Source: Pseudomonas orientalis
GTDB taxonomy: Bacteria > Pseudomonadota > Gammaproteobacteria > Pseudomonadales > Pseudomonadaceae
Direction: 5' to 3'
Length of the DNA stretch: 64,000 nt
Assembly (NCBI RefSeq): GCF_002934065.1
Contig: NZ_CP018049.1
Location: forward strand, 4,214,501-4,278,500
A program made the position numbers and the translations under genes. The notes beneath the pieces are model-generated. The model worked only from the letters and a program-made list of their open reading frames with translations. It was not told the origin of the DNA and made no database searches. Position 1 is the first letter of the stretch; every line of letters starts with the position of its first letter. This document shows, one piece after another, positions 25,770-35,280 of this stretch.

Positions 25770-25788
25770 CTAATTATTAGTCAGCTAA
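25770..25788. promoter_or_regulatory. Overlapping inverted repeats upstream of marR-type gene
   Basis: CTAATTATTAG (25770-25780) and TTAG-TCAG-CTAA (25777-25788) overlap by four bases. MarR-family dimers commonly bind TTAG/CTAA-type palindromes at their own promoters. Confidence 0.5.
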
Positions 25789-25854
25789 GCATGAGCCATG
25801 CCAGGAGGCAAGGCCCGGTATGTACTGATTCGTTACATTGTCGTAATCGCCACA

Positions 25855-27981
25855 CTAAATTTCGAATTCCGACTGCAAAGCGGCACGTACGCAGTACAAA
25901 ACACCCTCGGGAACCCGTCCGGCAAACAGCGGCGCGATCTCCGCGACAGGTGGCAATTCGCCCTCCCCGTCGAGAAAGGCATCCTGGATTTCGCCAAGCA
26001 AATCCTCCGGCAAATCAAGGGCCTGCTCCAGGGACAATTGCTGCTTGCCGATGGCTTCGGCCAGCAACGTATACACATTCTTTTCCGAGCATTGCAGTTG
26101 GCCGGCGATCTGGATCGGGGTCATGCCGGCGCGGGCCAGGCTGATCAGTTCGTGGCGGATATCGGCGATTTCCTTCGGTGCTTCGGCCTGGCCGCCGAGC
26201 ACCTCGAGGAAGGCCTGGCCATAACGCTCCAGCTTGCGTGCGCCCACGCCGCTGACCCTGGCCATTTCGGCCATGCTGGTGGGCTGCTCGCGCAGCATCT
26301 CGAGCAAGGTCGAGTCGGGGAAGATGACGTAGGGCGGCACGCTGTGCTCCTGCGCCAGCTTGCGCCGCAGGGTCCGCAAGGCCTCCCACTGTTCGCGCTC
26401 CTCGCCACGCACCAGTTGGCTGGCCTGGCTGGTGCTGGTCTTGGCGGCGGTCTGCGGTTTGAGGTCGCGGCGCAGCTCCAGGCTGACTTCGCCCTTGAGC
26501 AAGGGCCGGCAGCTGTCGTTCAGGCGCAGACCGCCGTAGCCTTCGATATCGATGTCGACCAGCCCGCGCGCCACCATCTGGCGGAACAGCGAACGCCATT
26601 CGCCTTCGGCACGCGCTTTGCCGACGCCGTAGACCGAGAGTTTCTCGTGGCCGAAGCTGCGGACTTTTTCGTTGTCCTTGCCCAGCAATACATCCACCAG
26701 GTGACCGACGCCATAGCGCTGGCCGGTGCGGTAGATCGTCGACAACGCCTGGCGCGCCGGCTCGGTGGCGTCCCAGGTCTGCACGCCATCGATGCAGTTA
26801 TCGCAGTGGCCGCACGGTTGCGGCATGTCTTCATCGAAATACGCCAGCAGCGTCTGGCGGCGGCAGCGGGTCTCTTCACACAGCGAGAGCATGGCGTCGA
26901 GTTTGTGCTGCTCCAGACGCTTGTGGCGCTCATCGCCTTCGGAGTTCTGCAGCATCTGCTTGAGCATCACCACATCCTGCAGGCCGTAGACCATCCAGGC
27001 ATCCGCCGGCAGGCCGTCACGGCCGGCGCGGCCGGTTTCCTGGTAATAGGCCTCAAGAGACTTGGGCAGGTCCATGTGTGCCACGAAACGCACGTTGGAT
27101 TTGTCGATCCCCATGCCGAACGCGATCGTCGCCACCATGATCAGGCCTTCCTCGTTGAGGAAGCGCTTCTGGTGCGCCGAGCGTGTTTCATTGGGCAAGC
27201 CGGCGTGATAAGGCAGCGCCGGGTAACCCTGTTCACAGAGGAACGCGGCGACTTCATCGACCTTCTTGCGTGACAGGCAATAGACGATACCCGCATCGCT
27301 GCGCCGCTCGGAGAGAAACGCGAGCAACTGCTTGCGCGGCTGCTCCTTGGGCACGATGCGGTAGAAAATATTCGGTCGGTCGAAGCTCGACAGGAAACGC
27401 TCGGCGCTCTGCAAATGCAGGCGCTCGACGATCTCTTCGCGGGTACGCTTGTCGGCGGTGGCGGTCAGGGCGATACGCGGCACATCGGGGAACAGCTCCG
27501 CCAGCTGACCGAGCTGCAGGTATTCGCGGCGAAAATCGTGGCCCCATTGCGACACACAGTGGGCTTCGTCGATGGCGAACAGGGCGATTTCCAGGCTCTG
27601 CAGGAACGCCAGCATGCGCGGCTGCACCAACCGCTCCGGCGCCAGGTAGAGCATCTTCACTTCGCCGCGCTTGATTCGCGCGGCCAGGTCGCGCTGCTGC
27701 TCGGCGCTGAGGGTGGAGTTCAAGGCAGCGGCGGCGACACCCAATTCTTCCAGGGTGGCGACCTGATCGTCCATCAACGCGATCAGCGGCGACACCACCA
27801 CCGCCAGTCCATTGCGCAACAGCGCCGGCACCTGGAAGCACAACGATTTACCGCCACCGGTAGGCATCAGGACCAGCGCGTCACCGCCGCTGGCCACGCG
27901 CTCAATGATCGCACCCTGGCGGCCACGAAAACTGTCGTAGCCGAAGATGTCCTTGAGGACGCGTTGAGCCTGCTCGAGCAT
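25855..27981 (-). CDS. recQ: RecQ, ATP-dependent DNA helicase
   Basis: The product has 708 residues. The ATG at 27981 (MLEQAQRVLKDIFGY) is chosen because GGAG lies six bases upstream; the longer frame needs a TTG. Walker A is MPTGGGKS (39-46), the DEAH box is IDEAHCVSQWGHDFR, and motif VI is QETGRAGRDG. The RecQ zinc cluster follows (CEETRCRRQ and CGHCDNC), then a winged helix and an HRDC-like domain (about 510-595). A further Pseudomonas C-terminal extension continues to the end. It unwinds DNA in RecF-pathway recombination. It is somewhat longer than E. coli RecQ (609). Confidence 0.96.
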   Translation of the reverse strand: MLEQAQRVLKDIFGYDSFRGRQGAIIERVASGGDALVLMPTGGGKSLCFQVPALLRNGLAVVVSPLIALMDDQVATLEELGVAAAALNSTLSAEQQRDLAARIKRGEVKMLYLAPERLVQPRMLAFLQSLEIALFAIDEAHCVSQWGHDFRREYLQLGQLAELFPDVPRIALTATADKRTREEIVERLHLQSAERFLSSFDRPNIFYRIVPKEQPRKQLLAFLSERRSDAGIVYCLSRKKVDEVAAFLCEQGYPALPYHAGLPNETRSAHQKRFLNEEGLIMVATIAFGMGIDKSNVRFVAHMDLPKSLEAYYQETGRAGRDGLPADAWMVYGLQDVVMLKQMLQNSEGDERHKRLEQHKLDAMLSLCEETRCRRQTLLAYFDEDMPQPCGHCDNCIDGVQTWDATEPARQALSTIYRTGQRYGVGHLVDVLLGKDNEKVRSFGHEKLSVYGVGKARAEGEWRSLFRQMVARGLVDIDIEGYGGLRLNDSCRPLLKGEVSLELRRDLKPQTAAKTSTSQASQLVRGEEREQWEALRTLRRKLAQEHSVPPYVIFPDSTLLEMLREQPTSMAEMARVSGVGARKLERYGQAFLEVLGGQAEAPKEIADIRHELISLARAGMTPIQIAGQLQCSEKNVYTLLAEAIGKQQLSLEQALDLPEDLLGEIQDAFLDGEGELPPVAEIAPLFAGRVPEGVLYCVRAALQSEFEI

Positions 27982-28258
27982 GTATAACTCCAAAAAATAG
28001 TCCCGAAACCCTCTGTACAGGCTGGCCGAAAAAATACGCCTTCACGGAAAATAATCCGTAAGCGAAGTTTTCGCGGACTGGCGCCTGGCCTGCACGGGCA
28101 TCACAAAACGCGGCAGTATACCCGAGCGCCATCCGCCAAAGGACACCACTGACGAATTGCAGCCCGTCTCTAAAACCCGGCAAATCTGCATGGCGACTGG
28201 CTTGGGCGCGCAAGAACGCCTAGAATTCAGCATCGTTTATTCCCAAGGTAATTCTTCA

Positions 28259-28846
28259 ATGTCCTTCGCTGAGCAACTAACCCGCCTGCAAGCCTTCCTC
28301 GACGCCGATGAGCTGCATGACGAGGCGCTGGACTATGTGGCCGCCCACGGCTACCTGACCGCGCTGTCGATCTGCTCCGAAGTCGTCCCCGACCGTGAGT
28401 GGATCGACGCGCTGTTCGCCGAAGAACCTCATTACGCCGACGACGCTCAGCGCGAAGAAATCGAAGCCACCCTGCTGGCGCTCAAGGCCCACATCAGTCG
28501 CCAGCTGGCTTCCGATGAAGAGTTCGAGCTGCCGTGCGAACTGGACCTGGGCGACGATCCGGACGACTCCGACCTGCGCGGCTGGTGCATCGGCTTCATG
28601 GAAGGCGTGTTCCTGCGCGAAGCCGCCTGGTTCGAAACCGCCGAGGAAGAAGTCAGCGAAATGCTGCTGCCGATCATGGTCGGTTCGGGGTTGTTTGAAG
28701 AAGAAGCCGAGTTTTCCGATATCGCCGCCGACGCCAACCTGATGGACGACATGATCGTGCAGATCCCGGAAGCCCTCACCGCGCTGTACCTGCTGTGCAA
28801 CGCGCCTGACGAAAAACCGGCGATCCTCAAGCCACGTCACCACTGA
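28259..28846 (+). CDS. YecA/UPF0149 family protein
   Basis: The product is an acidic, helical protein of 195 residues. The start MSFAEQLTRLQAFLDADEL fits the family; the open frame continues upstream without similarity. The pattern RGWCIGFMEGVFLREAAWF and the C-terminal PEALTALYLLCNAP are characteristic of UPF0149/YecA-like proteins. The C-terminal SEC-C zinc motif found in many YecA members is absent. Function is unknown. It is followed closely by a DUF454 membrane protein. Confidence 0.85.
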   Translation: MSFAEQLTRLQAFLDADELHDEALDYVAAHGYLTALSICSEVVPDREWIDALFAEEPHYADDAQREEIEATLLALKAHISRQLASDEEFELPCELDLGDDPDDSDLRGWCIGFMEGVFLREAAWFETAEEEVSEMLLPIMVGSGLFEEEAEFSDIAADANLMDDMIVQIPEALTALYLLCNAPDEKPAILKPRHH

Positions 28847-28866
28847 GTCGCTTGCCCGTGGACCCC

Positions 28867-29250
28867 ATGGGCAAGCGCTCGCCGCTCCTGCGTTACGCGC
28901 TGCTGGCCGTTGGCTGGCTGAGCGTAGCGCTCGGGGTGATCGGCATTTTCCTGCCGGTACTGCCGACCACACCCTTTCTCCTGCTGGCCGCCGCCTGCTT
29001 CGCTCGAAGCTCTCCGCGTTTCTACCACTGGCTGGTGGAACACCCGCGCCTGGGCCCCTGGATCCGTGATTACCTGGACGGCAATGGCATCCCGCTCAAG
29101 GGCAAGGTCTACGCCATCGGGCTGATGTGGCTGAGCATCGCCGTGTCCTGCTACCTGGTGCCATTGCCGTGGGCACGCGGGTTCATGCTGACCAGCGCGG
29201 TGCTGGTGACGATTTACATCCTGCGCCAGAAAACCCTGCCGCCTCGATAA
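28867..29250 (+). CDS. DUF454 (YbaN) family inner membrane protein
   Basis: The product has 127 residues starting at ATG MGKRSPLLRYALL; a TTG five codons upstream is an alternative. It has a first hydrophobic pair (residues 8-45) with the family motif GIFLPVLPTTPFLLLAA. The motif CFARSSPRFYHWL follows, then two more helices near the C-terminus. YbaN-like proteins have no known activity. It starts 20 bases after the YecA-family gene and probably shares its transcript. Confidence 0.87.
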   Translation: MGKRSPLLRYALLAVGWLSVALGVIGIFLPVLPTTPFLLLAAACFARSSPRFYHWLVEHPRLGPWIRDYLDGNGIPLKGKVYAIGLMWLSIAVSCYLVPLPWARGFMLTSAVLVTIYILRQKTLPPR

Positions 29251-29364
29251 GCCGCGACATCACGTCGCGCTCAGACCTTGGTCGACACTGACTAACCCCA
29301 GGCATCATGCGAGACTGTCCGACCGGGCCCGCACCGCCCGGGTGTCCCTATGCTCGGAGTTACC

Positions 29365-32300
29365 ATGACGCTGTCCAGCGGGCTGATCGCCGCCGTTGCC
29401 CTGGCCTATATGGCCATTATGTTTGCCATCGCCTTTTACGGTGACCGCCGCCATGCGCCGCTGCCACCGCGTATGCGAGCGTGGGTGTATAGCCTGTCGC
29501 TGGCCGTGTATTGCACCAGTTGGACGTTCTTCGGTGCCGTGGGCCAGGCGGCCGAACAGCTGTGGGCATTTTTGCCGATCTACCTGGGGCCGGTGCTGTT
29601 GCTGGTGCTGGCGCCCTGGGTGCTGCAGAAGATGATTCTGATCAGCAAGCAGGAAAACATCACGTCCATCGCCGACTTTATCGCCGCACGCTACGGCAAA
29701 TCCCAGTCCCTGGCGGTGGTGGTGGCGTTGATCTGCCTGGTCGGCGTATTGCCCTATATCGCCCTGCAGCTCAAAGGCATCGTGCTCGGTGTGAACCTGT
29801 TGATCGGCGCCGGGCCCGATACCACCGGCACGCGGGCCCAGGATACTGCGTTGGTGGTGTCGCTGGTGCTGGCGCTGTTCACCATCGTGTTTGGTACGCG
29901 CAACCTCGACGCTACCGAACACCACCGGGGCATGGTACTGGCAATTGCCTTTGAAGCGCTGGTCAAGCTGTTCGCGTTTCTGGCGGTCGGTGCGTTTGTG
30001 ACCTACGGGCTGTATGACGGTTTTGGCGACCTGTTCAGCCAGGCAATGCTTGCACCGCGCCTGGAGGAATACTGGAAAGAGACCATCAACTGGCCGTCGA
30101 TGGTGGTGCAGACCGGCGTCGCGATGATGGCGATCATCTGCCTGCCCCGGCAATTTCATGTGACGGTGGTGGAGAATATCGACCCGCAGGACTTGCGCCT
30201 GGCCAAGTGGGTGTTCCCGGCTTATCTGATCCTTGCCGCGCTGTTCGTGATCCCCATCGCCCTCGGCGGCAAGATGCTGTTGCCCGGTTCGGTGCTGCCG
30301 GACTCCTACGTGATCAGCCTGCCGATGGCCGAAGCCCACCCGGCCCTCGCCGTACTGGCCTTTATCGGCGGCGCCTCGGCGGCCACCGGCATGGTGATCG
30401 TGGCCAGCATTGCCTTGTCGACCATGGTCTCCAACGACATGCTGCTGCCCTGGCTCTTGCGCCGCTCCAGCGCCGAACGGCCCTTCGAAGTGTTCCGCCA
30501 CTGGATGCTGTCGGTGCGCCGGGTCAGCATCGTGATCATCCTGCTGCTGGCCTATGTGAGCTACCGACTGCTGGGTTCCACCGCGAGCCTGGCGACCATC
30601 GGCCAGATCGCGTTTGCCGCCGTGACCCAGCTGGCACCGGCGATGCTCGGTGCGCTGTACTGGAAACAAGCCAACCGACGCGGGGTATTTGCAGGTTTGG
30701 CGGCGGGTACGTTCCTGTGGTTCTACACCCTGGTCCTGCCGGTTACCGCGAAAAGCCTGGGCTGGTCGCTGAGCCTGTTCCCCGGCCTGACCTGGATGCA
30801 CTCGCATCCGTTCGGCTTTTCCGTGACCTCGCTGACCTTGGGCACCGTGTTCTCCCTGGCGGGTAACTTCACGTTGTTTGTATGGGTGTCGATGCTGTCG
30901 CGCACGCGGGTCTCGGAGCATTGGCAGGCCGGGCGCTTTATCGGTCAGGAAATCAGCCAGCGCGCCAGCGCCCGTTCCATGTTGTCGGTACAGATCAGCG
31001 ACCTGCTCAGCCTCTCGGCGCGCTTTGTCGGTGAAGAACGGGCCCAGCAGAGCTTTATCCGGTTTGCCTATCGCCAGGGCAAAGGCTTCAACCCCAACCA
31101 GAATGCCGACAACGACTGGATCGCCCACACCGAGCGTTTGCTGGCGGGCGTACTGGGTGCGTCCTCAACGCGCGCCGTGGTCAAAGCCGCCATTGAAGGG
31201 CGGGACATGCAACTGGAGGACGTGGTCCGGATCGCCGACGAAGCCTCCGAAGTGCTGCAATTCAACCGCGCCCTGCTGCAGGGTGCGATCGAAAACATTA
31301 CCCAGGGCATCAGCGTGGTGGATCAGTCGCTCAAGCTGGTGGCCTGGAACCGGCGCTACCTGGAGCTGTTCAACTACCCCGACGGCCTGATCAGCGTTGG
31401 CCGGCCGATTGCCGACATCATCCGCTACAACGCCGAGCGCGGCCTGTGCGGCCCCGGTGAGGCGCAGGTGCATGTGGCGCGACGCCTGCACTGGATGCGC
31501 CAGGGCCGTGCGCACACGTCCGAGCGGCTGTTTCCCAACGGTCGAGTGATCGAGCTGATCGGCAATCCGATGCCAGGCGGCGGTTTTGTCATGAGTTTCA
31601 CCGACATTACCGCGTTCCGCGAAGCCGAACAGGCGCTGACCGAGGCCAATGAGGGTCTGGAACAGCGGGTGACCGAGCGCACCCATGAGCTGTCGCAGCT
31701 CAATGTCGCGCTGACCGAGGCCAAGGGCGTGGCCGAATCCGCCAGCCAGTCGAAGACCCGCTTTCTGGCAGCCGTCAGCCATGACCTGATGCAACCGCTG
31801 AACGCCGCACGCCTGTTCTCCGCTGCCCTGTCCCACCAGCACGAAGGCCTTTCCAGCGAGGCTCGGCAACTGGTGCAGCACCTGGACAGTTCGCTGCGCT
31901 CGGCTGAGGATCTGATCAGCGACTTGCTGGATATCTCACGCCTGGAGAACGGCAAGATCAATCCACAACGCCAGCCGTTCGTCCTTAACGAGTTGTTCGA
32001 CACCCTGGGCGCCGAATTCAAGGCGCTGGCCCATGAGCAAGGCTTGCGCTTTCGTTTGCGCGGCAGTCGCCTGCGGGTGGACAGCGACATCAAGTTGCTG
32101 CGGCGGATCCTGCAGAATTTTCTGACCAACGCTTTTCGTTATGCTGACGGGCCGGTGCTGCTGGGCGTACGTCGCCGCCAGGGCCAACTGTGCCTGGAAG
32201 TCTGGGACCGTGGCCCTGGCATCCCGCCGGATAAACAGAAAGTGATTTTCGAAGAGTTCAAGCGCCTGGACAGTCACCAGACCCGCGCCGAAAAGGGCCT

Positions 32301-32835
32301 GGGCCTGGGCCTGGCGATCGCCGACGGCCTGTGCCGCGTGCTGGGCCATCGCCTGAGCGTACGCTCGTGGCCGGGCAAGGGCAGCGTGTTCAGTGTGCGC
32401 GTGCCGCTGGCGCGCAACCAAACCGCTGCACCGGTCAAGGCCGCGCAGGAAAATGGCCTGCCACTGAGCGGCGCGCAAATACTGTGCGTGGATAACGAAG
32501 AAAGCATCCTGATCGGCATGCGCAGCTTGCTGACCCGCTGGGGTTGCGAGGTGTGGACCGCTGCTGATCAGGCACAGTGCGCAGCCCTGTTGGCTGAAGG
32601 CATGCGCCCGCAAATCGCGTTGGTGGATTACCACCTGGACCACGGCGAGACCGGAACTGAATTGATGGGCTGGCTGCGCGCCCAATTGGCCGAGCCGATT
32701 CCGGGCGTGGTCATCAGTGCCGATGGCCGTGCGGAGATGGTGGCCAAAGTGCATGCGGCGGGACTGGATTACCTGGCCAAGCCGGTGAAACCGGCGGCGT
32801 TGCGGGCGCTGTTGAGTCGGCATTTGCCCCTTTAA
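29365..32835 (+). CDS. SSS-domain hybrid sensor histidine kinase / response regulator
   Basis: The product has 1156 residues from the ATG at 29365, with CGGAG six bases upstream; an ATG five codons earlier is possible. The N-terminal half (about 1-500) is a sodium/solute symporter-like domain with about 13 helices (ISKQENITSIADFIAARYG). A linker and PAS region follow, with a coiled coil (EQRVTERTHELSQL). The kinase has the phospho-acceptor His806 in AAVSHDLMQPLN, and the receiver domain has Asp1088 in IALVDYHLD. It resembles PA3271 of P. aeruginosa and is related to CbrA, but CbrA lacks a receiver. It may couple solute uptake or sensing to signalling. No response regulator gene is adjacent. 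Confidence 0.9.
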   Translation: MTLSSGLIAAVALAYMAIMFAIAFYGDRRHAPLPPRMRAWVYSLSLAVYCTSWTFFGAVGQAAEQLWAFLPIYLGPVLLLVLAPWVLQKMILISKQENITSIADFIAARYGKSQSLAVVVALICLVGVLPYIALQLKGIVLGVNLLIGAGPDTTGTRAQDTALVVSLVLALFTIVFGTRNLDATEHHRGMVLAIAFEALVKLFAFLAVGAFVTYGLYDGFGDLFSQAMLAPRLEEYWKETINWPSMVVQTGVAMMAIICLPRQFHVTVVENIDPQDLRLAKWVFPAYLILAALFVIPIALGGKMLLPGSVLPDSYVISLPMAEAHPALAVLAFIGGASAATGMVIVASIALSTMVSNDMLLPWLLRRSSAERPFEVFRHWMLSVRRVSIVIILLLAYVSYRLLGSTASLATIGQIAFAAVTQLAPAMLGALYWKQANRRGVFAGLAAGTFLWFYTLVLPVTAKSLGWSLSLFPGLTWMHSHPFGFSVTSLTLGTVFSLAGNFTLFVWVSMLSRTRVSEHWQAGRFIGQEISQRASARSMLSVQISDLLSLSARFVGEERAQQSFIRFAYRQGKGFNPNQNADNDWIAHTERLLAGVLGASSTRAVVKAAIEGRDMQLEDVVRIADEASEVLQFNRALLQGAIENITQGISVVDQSLKLVAWNRRYLELFNYPDGLISVGRPIADIIRYNAERGLCGPGEAQVHVARRLHWMRQGRAHTSERLFPNGRVIELIGNPMPGGGFVMSFTDITAFREAEQALTEANEGLEQRVTERTHELSQLNVALTEAKGVAESASQSKTRFLAAVSHDLMQPLNAARLFSAALSHQHEGLSSEARQLVQHLDSSLRSAEDLISDLLDISRLENGKINPQRQPFVLNELFDTLGAEFKALAHEQGLRFRLRGSRLRVDSDIKLLRRILQNFLTNAFRYADGPVLLGVRRRQGQLCLEVWDRGPGIPPDKQKVIFEEFKRLDSHQTRAEKGLGLGLAIADGLCRVLGHRLSVRSWPGKGSVFSVRVPLARNQTAAPVKAAQENGLPLSGAQILCVDNEESILIGMRSLLTRWGCEVWTAADQAQCAALLAEGMRPQIALVDYHLDHGETGTELMGWLRAQLAEPIPGVVISADGRAEMVAKVHAAGLDYLAKPVKPAALRALLSRHLPL

Positions 32836-32856
32836 TTCAAGTGTACTCTGCACAAA

Positions 32857-32949
32857 ATGTGGGAGGAGGCTTGCCCCCGATGGCGGTGCATCAGCCAATA
32901 GATCTGGCGACTGACACTGCGCAATCGGGGGCAAGCCCCCTCCCACATT
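32857..32949. repeat. REPIN
   Basis: An inverted REP pair between the sensor kinase and the convergent rmuC. The left arm has one change (GGGAGGAGGCTTG). The central spacer is shorter in symmetry than in the other copies. Confidence 0.93.
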
Positions 32950-32962
32950 TTTGGCCTGTGTT

Positions 32963-34456
32963 TTACTCAGGAAGATGCGCTACGCCGTCAGAATCGGTCA
33001 TCGCCCTTTCGAGCAGATCCGCCGGCAGGCTCTTGCTCGCTCGGGCGCCGAGCAATCTTAGCTGCTCGGTACGGCTGACCAGATTTCCACGTCCGTCTGT
33101 CAGCTTGTTGCGCGCCGCGCTGTAGGCTTTATCCAACTGCTGCAGGCGATTACCCACTTCGTCCAGATCCTGGATGAACAGTACGAACTTGTCATAGAGC
33201 CAACCGGCGCGCTCGGCGATTTCCCGCGCGTTCTGGCTCTGGCGCTCCTGCTTCCACAGGCTGTCGATCACCCGCAGGGTGGCCAGCAAGGTGGTCGGGC
33301 TGACAATCACGATATGACGATCAAAGGCTTCCTGGAACAGGTTCGGCTCGGCTTGCAGCGCTGCGGAAAACGCCGCTTCGATCGGCACGAACAACAGCAC
33401 GAAATCCAGGCTGTGCAAGCCTTCCAGGCGTTTGTAATCCTTGCCGGCCAAGCCCTTGACGTGATTGCGCAAGGACAGCACATGCTGTTTCAACGCCGCC
33501 TGGCCAATCACCTCGTCATCCGCTGCGACGTACTGCTGGTAGGCGGTCAGGCTGACCTTGGAGTCCACCACCACCTGCTTGTCGCCCGGCAACATGATCA
33601 GCACGTCCGGCTGGAAGCGTTCGCCATCCGGGCCTTTGAGGCTGACCTGGGTCTGGTACTCGCGACCTTTTTCCAGGCCCGCATGCTCCAACACTCGCTC
33701 GAGGATCAGTTCACCCCAGTTACCCTGGGTTTTCTGGCCTTTAAGGGCGCGGGTCAGGTTGGTGGCTTCGTCCGACAGGCGCAGGTTCAATTGCTGCAGG
33801 CGCTCAAGCTCCTTGGCCAGGGAAAAACGCTCGCGGGCTTCGTTCTGGTAGCTTTCTTCAACGCGCTTCTCGAAGGACTGGATGCGCTCCTTGAGCGGGT
33901 CGAGTAACTGCCCGAGCCGCTCCTGGCTGGTTTCGGCAAAGCGCTGTTCGCGCTCATCGAAAATCTTCCCGGCGAGTTCGGCGAACTGCGCGCGCAACTC
34001 ATCCCGGGAGCCTTGCAGGTCGGCGAGGCGTTGTTGATGGCTGTCCTGCTGTTCCCGCAGCTCGGCGCGCAAGGCCGCGGCCAGGGCGTCAAGGCGGCGC
34101 AGTTCGGTTTCCTTGGCGCTGCGGTCGATATTCCAGGCGTGGGCGGCGTCGCGGGCGTTATCGCGGTCGATCTGCAACAGCTCGACTTCGCGGCGTACCG
34201 CAGCCAGGTCGGCCTGCTTGGCCGCGTTGGCCTGGCTCAGATCGCTGATCTCGTCGCGGCTGGCGTCCAACTGCGCGGCAAGCCCTTCCTGGGCCAGTTG
34301 CGCGGTGGCCAGGCGCTCTTGCAGCAACTCCCAGCCGACGGTGCGCGCGGTCAGCCGCCGTTGAATCTGCCAGCACCACGCCAATAAAGGCAGCGCTGCG
34401 CCGGCAAACCCGAGGGCGACACTGGTCCAGTCAAACACCATAGCCATTTCTGCCAT
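32963..34456 (-). CDS. rmuC: RmuC family DNA recombination protein
   Basis: The 497-residue protein has an N-terminal membrane anchor (ALGFAGAALPLLAWCWQI). A long coiled coil follows (about 45-220, rich in Ala, Gln, Arg and Glu), then the RmuC nuclease-like domain with NWGELILERVLEHAGLEKG and DVLIMLPGDKQVVVDSKVS. The latter holds the Asp and Asp-x-Lys positions of PD-(D/E)XK-type folds. RmuC limits recombination between inverted repeats in E. coli. The exact start among three close ATGs (34456, 34447, 34441) is not settled. Confidence 0.93.
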   Translation of the reverse strand: MAEMAMVFDWTSVALGFAGAALPLLAWCWQIQRRLTARTVGWELLQERLATAQLAQEGLAAQLDASRDEISDLSQANAAKQADLAAVRREVELLQIDRDNARDAAHAWNIDRSAKETELRRLDALAAALRAELREQQDSHQQRLADLQGSRDELRAQFAELAGKIFDEREQRFAETSQERLGQLLDPLKERIQSFEKRVEESYQNEARERFSLAKELERLQQLNLRLSDEATNLTRALKGQKTQGNWGELILERVLEHAGLEKGREYQTQVSLKGPDGERFQPDVLIMLPGDKQVVVDSKVSLTAYQQYVAADDEVIGQAALKQHVLSLRNHVKGLAGKDYKRLEGLHSLDFVLLFVPIEAAFSAALQAEPNLFQEAFDRHIVIVSPTTLLATLRVIDSLWKQERQSQNAREIAERAGWLYDKFVLFIQDLDEVGNRLQQLDKAYSAARNKLTDGRGNLVSRTEQLRLLGARASKSLPADLLERAMTDSDGVAHLPE

Positions 34457-34502
34457 TACCCAAAAAGAGCAAGGTTAACCAAGCAAGGCACGGGAGGACA
34501 GC

Positions 34503-34826
34503 TCAGTCTTCGCCCTGGCCCAATTCGCGCTGGGCGCGACGGTCGCCGGCACGGGCCGCCGACCGCAGCAGATCCTGACCGATACGCCGGTCGCGGGCAT
34601 TTCCGCATTCACGGCACATTAATTGGCCCAGGCGGCTCTGCGCGGCCACCACGCCTTCGCGGGCAGGCTGCTTGAGCAGACGGCCAGCCAAGTGCTTGAT
34701 GTTGGTGCTCTGCCCCAGGCGCGGGCTGTCGAGCAGCCACAAGGCGACTGTCAAAGAGAAGCGCTTGCGCGCGGTAACAGTTTGAGGAGTGTCGGTAACA
34801 GAAGGTGATACTGAGCGAAACTTCAT
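34503..34826 (-). CDS. Small Sel1-repeat-like protein
   Basis: The product has 107 residues starting MKFRSVSPSVTDTPQ; the frame is open further upstream but unsupported. The C-terminal half resembles one to two Sel1-type helical repeats (ARRAGDRRAQRELG-like register). It includes a Cys pair, CRECG. It is encoded 46 bases downstream of where rmuC starts, on the same strand, so it lies ahead of rmuC in transcription. No function is known; Sel1-like folds usually mediate protein contacts. Confidence 0.65.
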   Translation of the reverse strand: MKFRSVSPSVTDTPQTVTARKRFSLTVALWLLDSPRLGQSTNIKHLAGRLLKQPAREGVVAAQSRLGQLMCRECGNARDRRIGQDLLRSAARAGDRRAQRELGQGED

Positions 34827-35280
34827 AAAGCACTGTGGGACAGAACGGAAGGCGCGCCACTCTACTCTTTTTTTCGTACAGGTAAAGCTCAAAAATGCCT
34901 GCACGCCCGTTCTAGAGCAAGCGCTTGGGACAATCCACAGAAGCTGTGGATAACTCAGTGGACAACCCGGCTTTAACTCGCGCAAAGGCCCATGGAACGG
35001 GGGCCGCAGTCAAACTGACGATTTTTTCACCAATAAAAAAAAGCGAGATTTTTCATTGACTTAAATTTTGATTACAGGCAAATGGACAGGCTTCAGGGCG
35101 GTGACCAATGAAGTTACACGCGCTGCGACTAATGTGCACAACTACCCCGTCAAAGGTCATATTGCCGGCTTTTTTGATCCGACACCTTCGGAAAATGTTA
35201 CCGCCAGCAAGCCTGGGGACTTTTCAAAGCGATCGCGGCTCGCCACACTTCCCCACCGACAACGCAACCGTGCAGGGCCG
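34827..35280. other. Divergent intergenic region
   Basis: This 454-base stretch separates the minus-strand Sel1-like gene from the plus-strand small membrane protein. The centre (about 35020-35090) is AT-rich and includes TTGACT at 35056, which could be a -35 element. No terminator, repeat or convincing open frame was found. Confidence 0.6.

Noticed and set aside
28000..28258. CTGTACAG ahead of recQ as a LexA site
   Set aside because: CTGTACAG has the CTGT and ACAG halves directly abutting, not the CTGT-N8-ACAG spacing needed for LexA.
29305..31128. 607-codon minus-strand open frame opposite the sensor kinase
   Set aside because: It is the antisense shadow of a well-supported gene; composition (His, Gln and Gly rich) and lack of start signals or family motifs are typical of shadows in high-GC DNA.
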